A stretch of 41,531 bases of DNA from Desulfosporosinus sp. I2. GTDB taxonomy: Bacteria > Bacillota > Desulfitobacteriia > Desulfitobacteriales > Desulfitobacteriaceae. Of this stretch, positions 40,770-41,531 are shown piece after piece (positions within the stretch are counted from its first letter, which is position 1; every line of letters starts with the position of its first letter). The stretch lies in contig NZ_JYNH01000023.1 of assembly GCF_000960765.1 (NCBI RefSeq), positions 1-41,531 of the forward strand. Direction: 5' to 3'. The notes below the pieces were generated by a model. It did not search any database and was not told the origin of the DNA. It saw nothing but the letters and a program-made list of their open reading frames with translations. The position numbers were made by a program, and so were the translations under genes.

Positions 40770-41531
40770 ATGAAGATGACCAAAGAGGACGTTTTAAGGG
40801 AAGCCCACGAAAAAGAAGTTAAGTTCATTCGACTACAATTCACGGACATCTTTGGAATTCTCAAAAATGTTGCCATTACAATTGAACAATTGGAAAAAGC
40901 CTTAGAAGGAGAGCTAATGTTTGATGGTTCTTCGATTGAAGGATTTGCCCGTATTGAAGAATCGGATATGTATTTGCGTCCAGATCCCGATACGTTTGTC
41001 GTTTTTCCATGGCGCCCTAAGCAAGGGGGAGTTGCCCGGTTAATTTGTGATGTCTATAATCCTGATGGAACTCCGTTTGTTGGTTGCCCACGTGGTGCCT
41101 TGAAGCGAGTCTTAGCAGAAGCTTCTGAAATGGGGTATACCTTAAATGTCGGACCAGAGCTGGAATTTTTTCTCTTTAATACGGATGCTGAAGGACGTCC
41201 GACGACAATTACCCACGATAGAGCGGGCTATTTTGACTTAACTCCCGTTGACCTCGGTGAGAATGCCCGACGAGATATGGTATTAACCTTAGAACAGATG
41301 GGCTATGAAATTGAAGCTTCACACCACGAAGTAGCTCCAGGACAACATGAGATTGATTTTAAGTATGCAGATGCTCTGGATATCGCAGATAAAATAGTAA
41401 CCTTCCGGTTTGTCATACGCACTATTGCTCAACATCACGGGTTACATGCCTCGTTTATGCCTAAACCAATTTTTTGGTATCAATGGATCCGGCATGCACA
41501 GTAATCAATCCCTTTTTAAAGACGGTAAAAA
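40770..41531 (+). pseudogene. glnA: glutamine synthetase, type I, N-terminal part with frameshift, 3' cut by window
   Basis: GS-I condenses glutamate with ammonia to glutamine. Family marks from the start: [53 protein letters not shown], and [16 protein letters not shown]. The frame breaks after FMPKPIF: a run of six T at 41470-41475 should hold five. In the other frame the family sequence continues as [18 protein letters not shown] to the window edge, so the original coding is intact apart from one base. Either a sequencing error in the homopolymer or a true mutation; an intact gene is more likely because GS is essential. ATG 40770 with AAGGGAG eleven bases upstream. Confidence 0.9.

Noticed and set aside
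40600-40770. T-box or cobalamin riboswitch upstream of glnA
   Set aside because: Neither the T-box sequence TGGNACCGCG nor the B12-box is present.

Overview
The window reads as chromosome of a spore-forming, anaerobic, low-to-mid GC Firmicute, most likely of the Desulfosporosinus/Desulfitobacterium group (Peptococcales). This is inferred from Spo0A, a SpoVM-like micropeptide, a PdaB-type deacetylase, an in-frame-UGA HesB selenoprotein, a c-di-AMP riboswitch ahead of an NlpC/P60 hydrolase, the futalosine-pathway enzyme MqnE, a corrinoid adenosyltransferase and a small siroheme protein. No database search was possible. No prophage, insertion sequence with transposase, or CRISPR array is visible.

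Layout. 1-6.5 kb: 3' end of an oligoendopeptidase F gene, a TPR protein, an HD hydrolase, a HesB-like selenoprotein (UGA codon 35), an ACT-domain/DUF711 pair, and a riboswitch-controlled NlpC/P60 wall hydrolase. 6.5-15.4 kb: uvrC with a coupled four-cysteine mini-protein, a DMT-family membrane protein, mqnE, a YfcE-type phosphoesterase, a DUF2103-like protein, a FliK-like/FlhB-C-terminal-like pair, a four-helix DUF2383-like protein, an ABM-fold protein and unrecognised small genes. 15.4-18.4 kb, minus strand: pabA-pabB-pabC for p-aminobenzoate (folate) synthesis. 18.4-23.1 kb: a probable lipoprotein, a DinG-type helicase with an eroded exonuclease domain, and psd-pssA for phosphatidylethanolamine synthesis.

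23.1-29.6 kb: a 240-bp hairpin-rich intergenic element whose minus strand carries an exact match to the CsrA SELEX consensus in a hairpin loop, the SpoVM micropeptide, small membrane proteins, a zinc-ribbon + DUF1858-siroheme protein pair behind a CRP/FNR-like palindrome, a convergent ferredoxin, and spo0A with an 0A box. 28-33.7 kb: a complete oligopeptide permease oppA-BCDF next to spo0A. 33.8-41.5 kb: a guanylate-kinase-like protein, tRNA-Arg(CCG), YitT, TPR proteins, PdaB, a CobO/BtuR-type adenosyltransferase, and the start of glnA, which is frameshifted in a T6 run near the window edge and preceded by a candidate attenuator.

Most genes are housekeeping or sporulation related. The least explained parts are the CsrA-motif element, the siroheme/zinc-ribbon module with its operator, and several genes whose best Shine-Dalgarno sequence points to an ATT codon.
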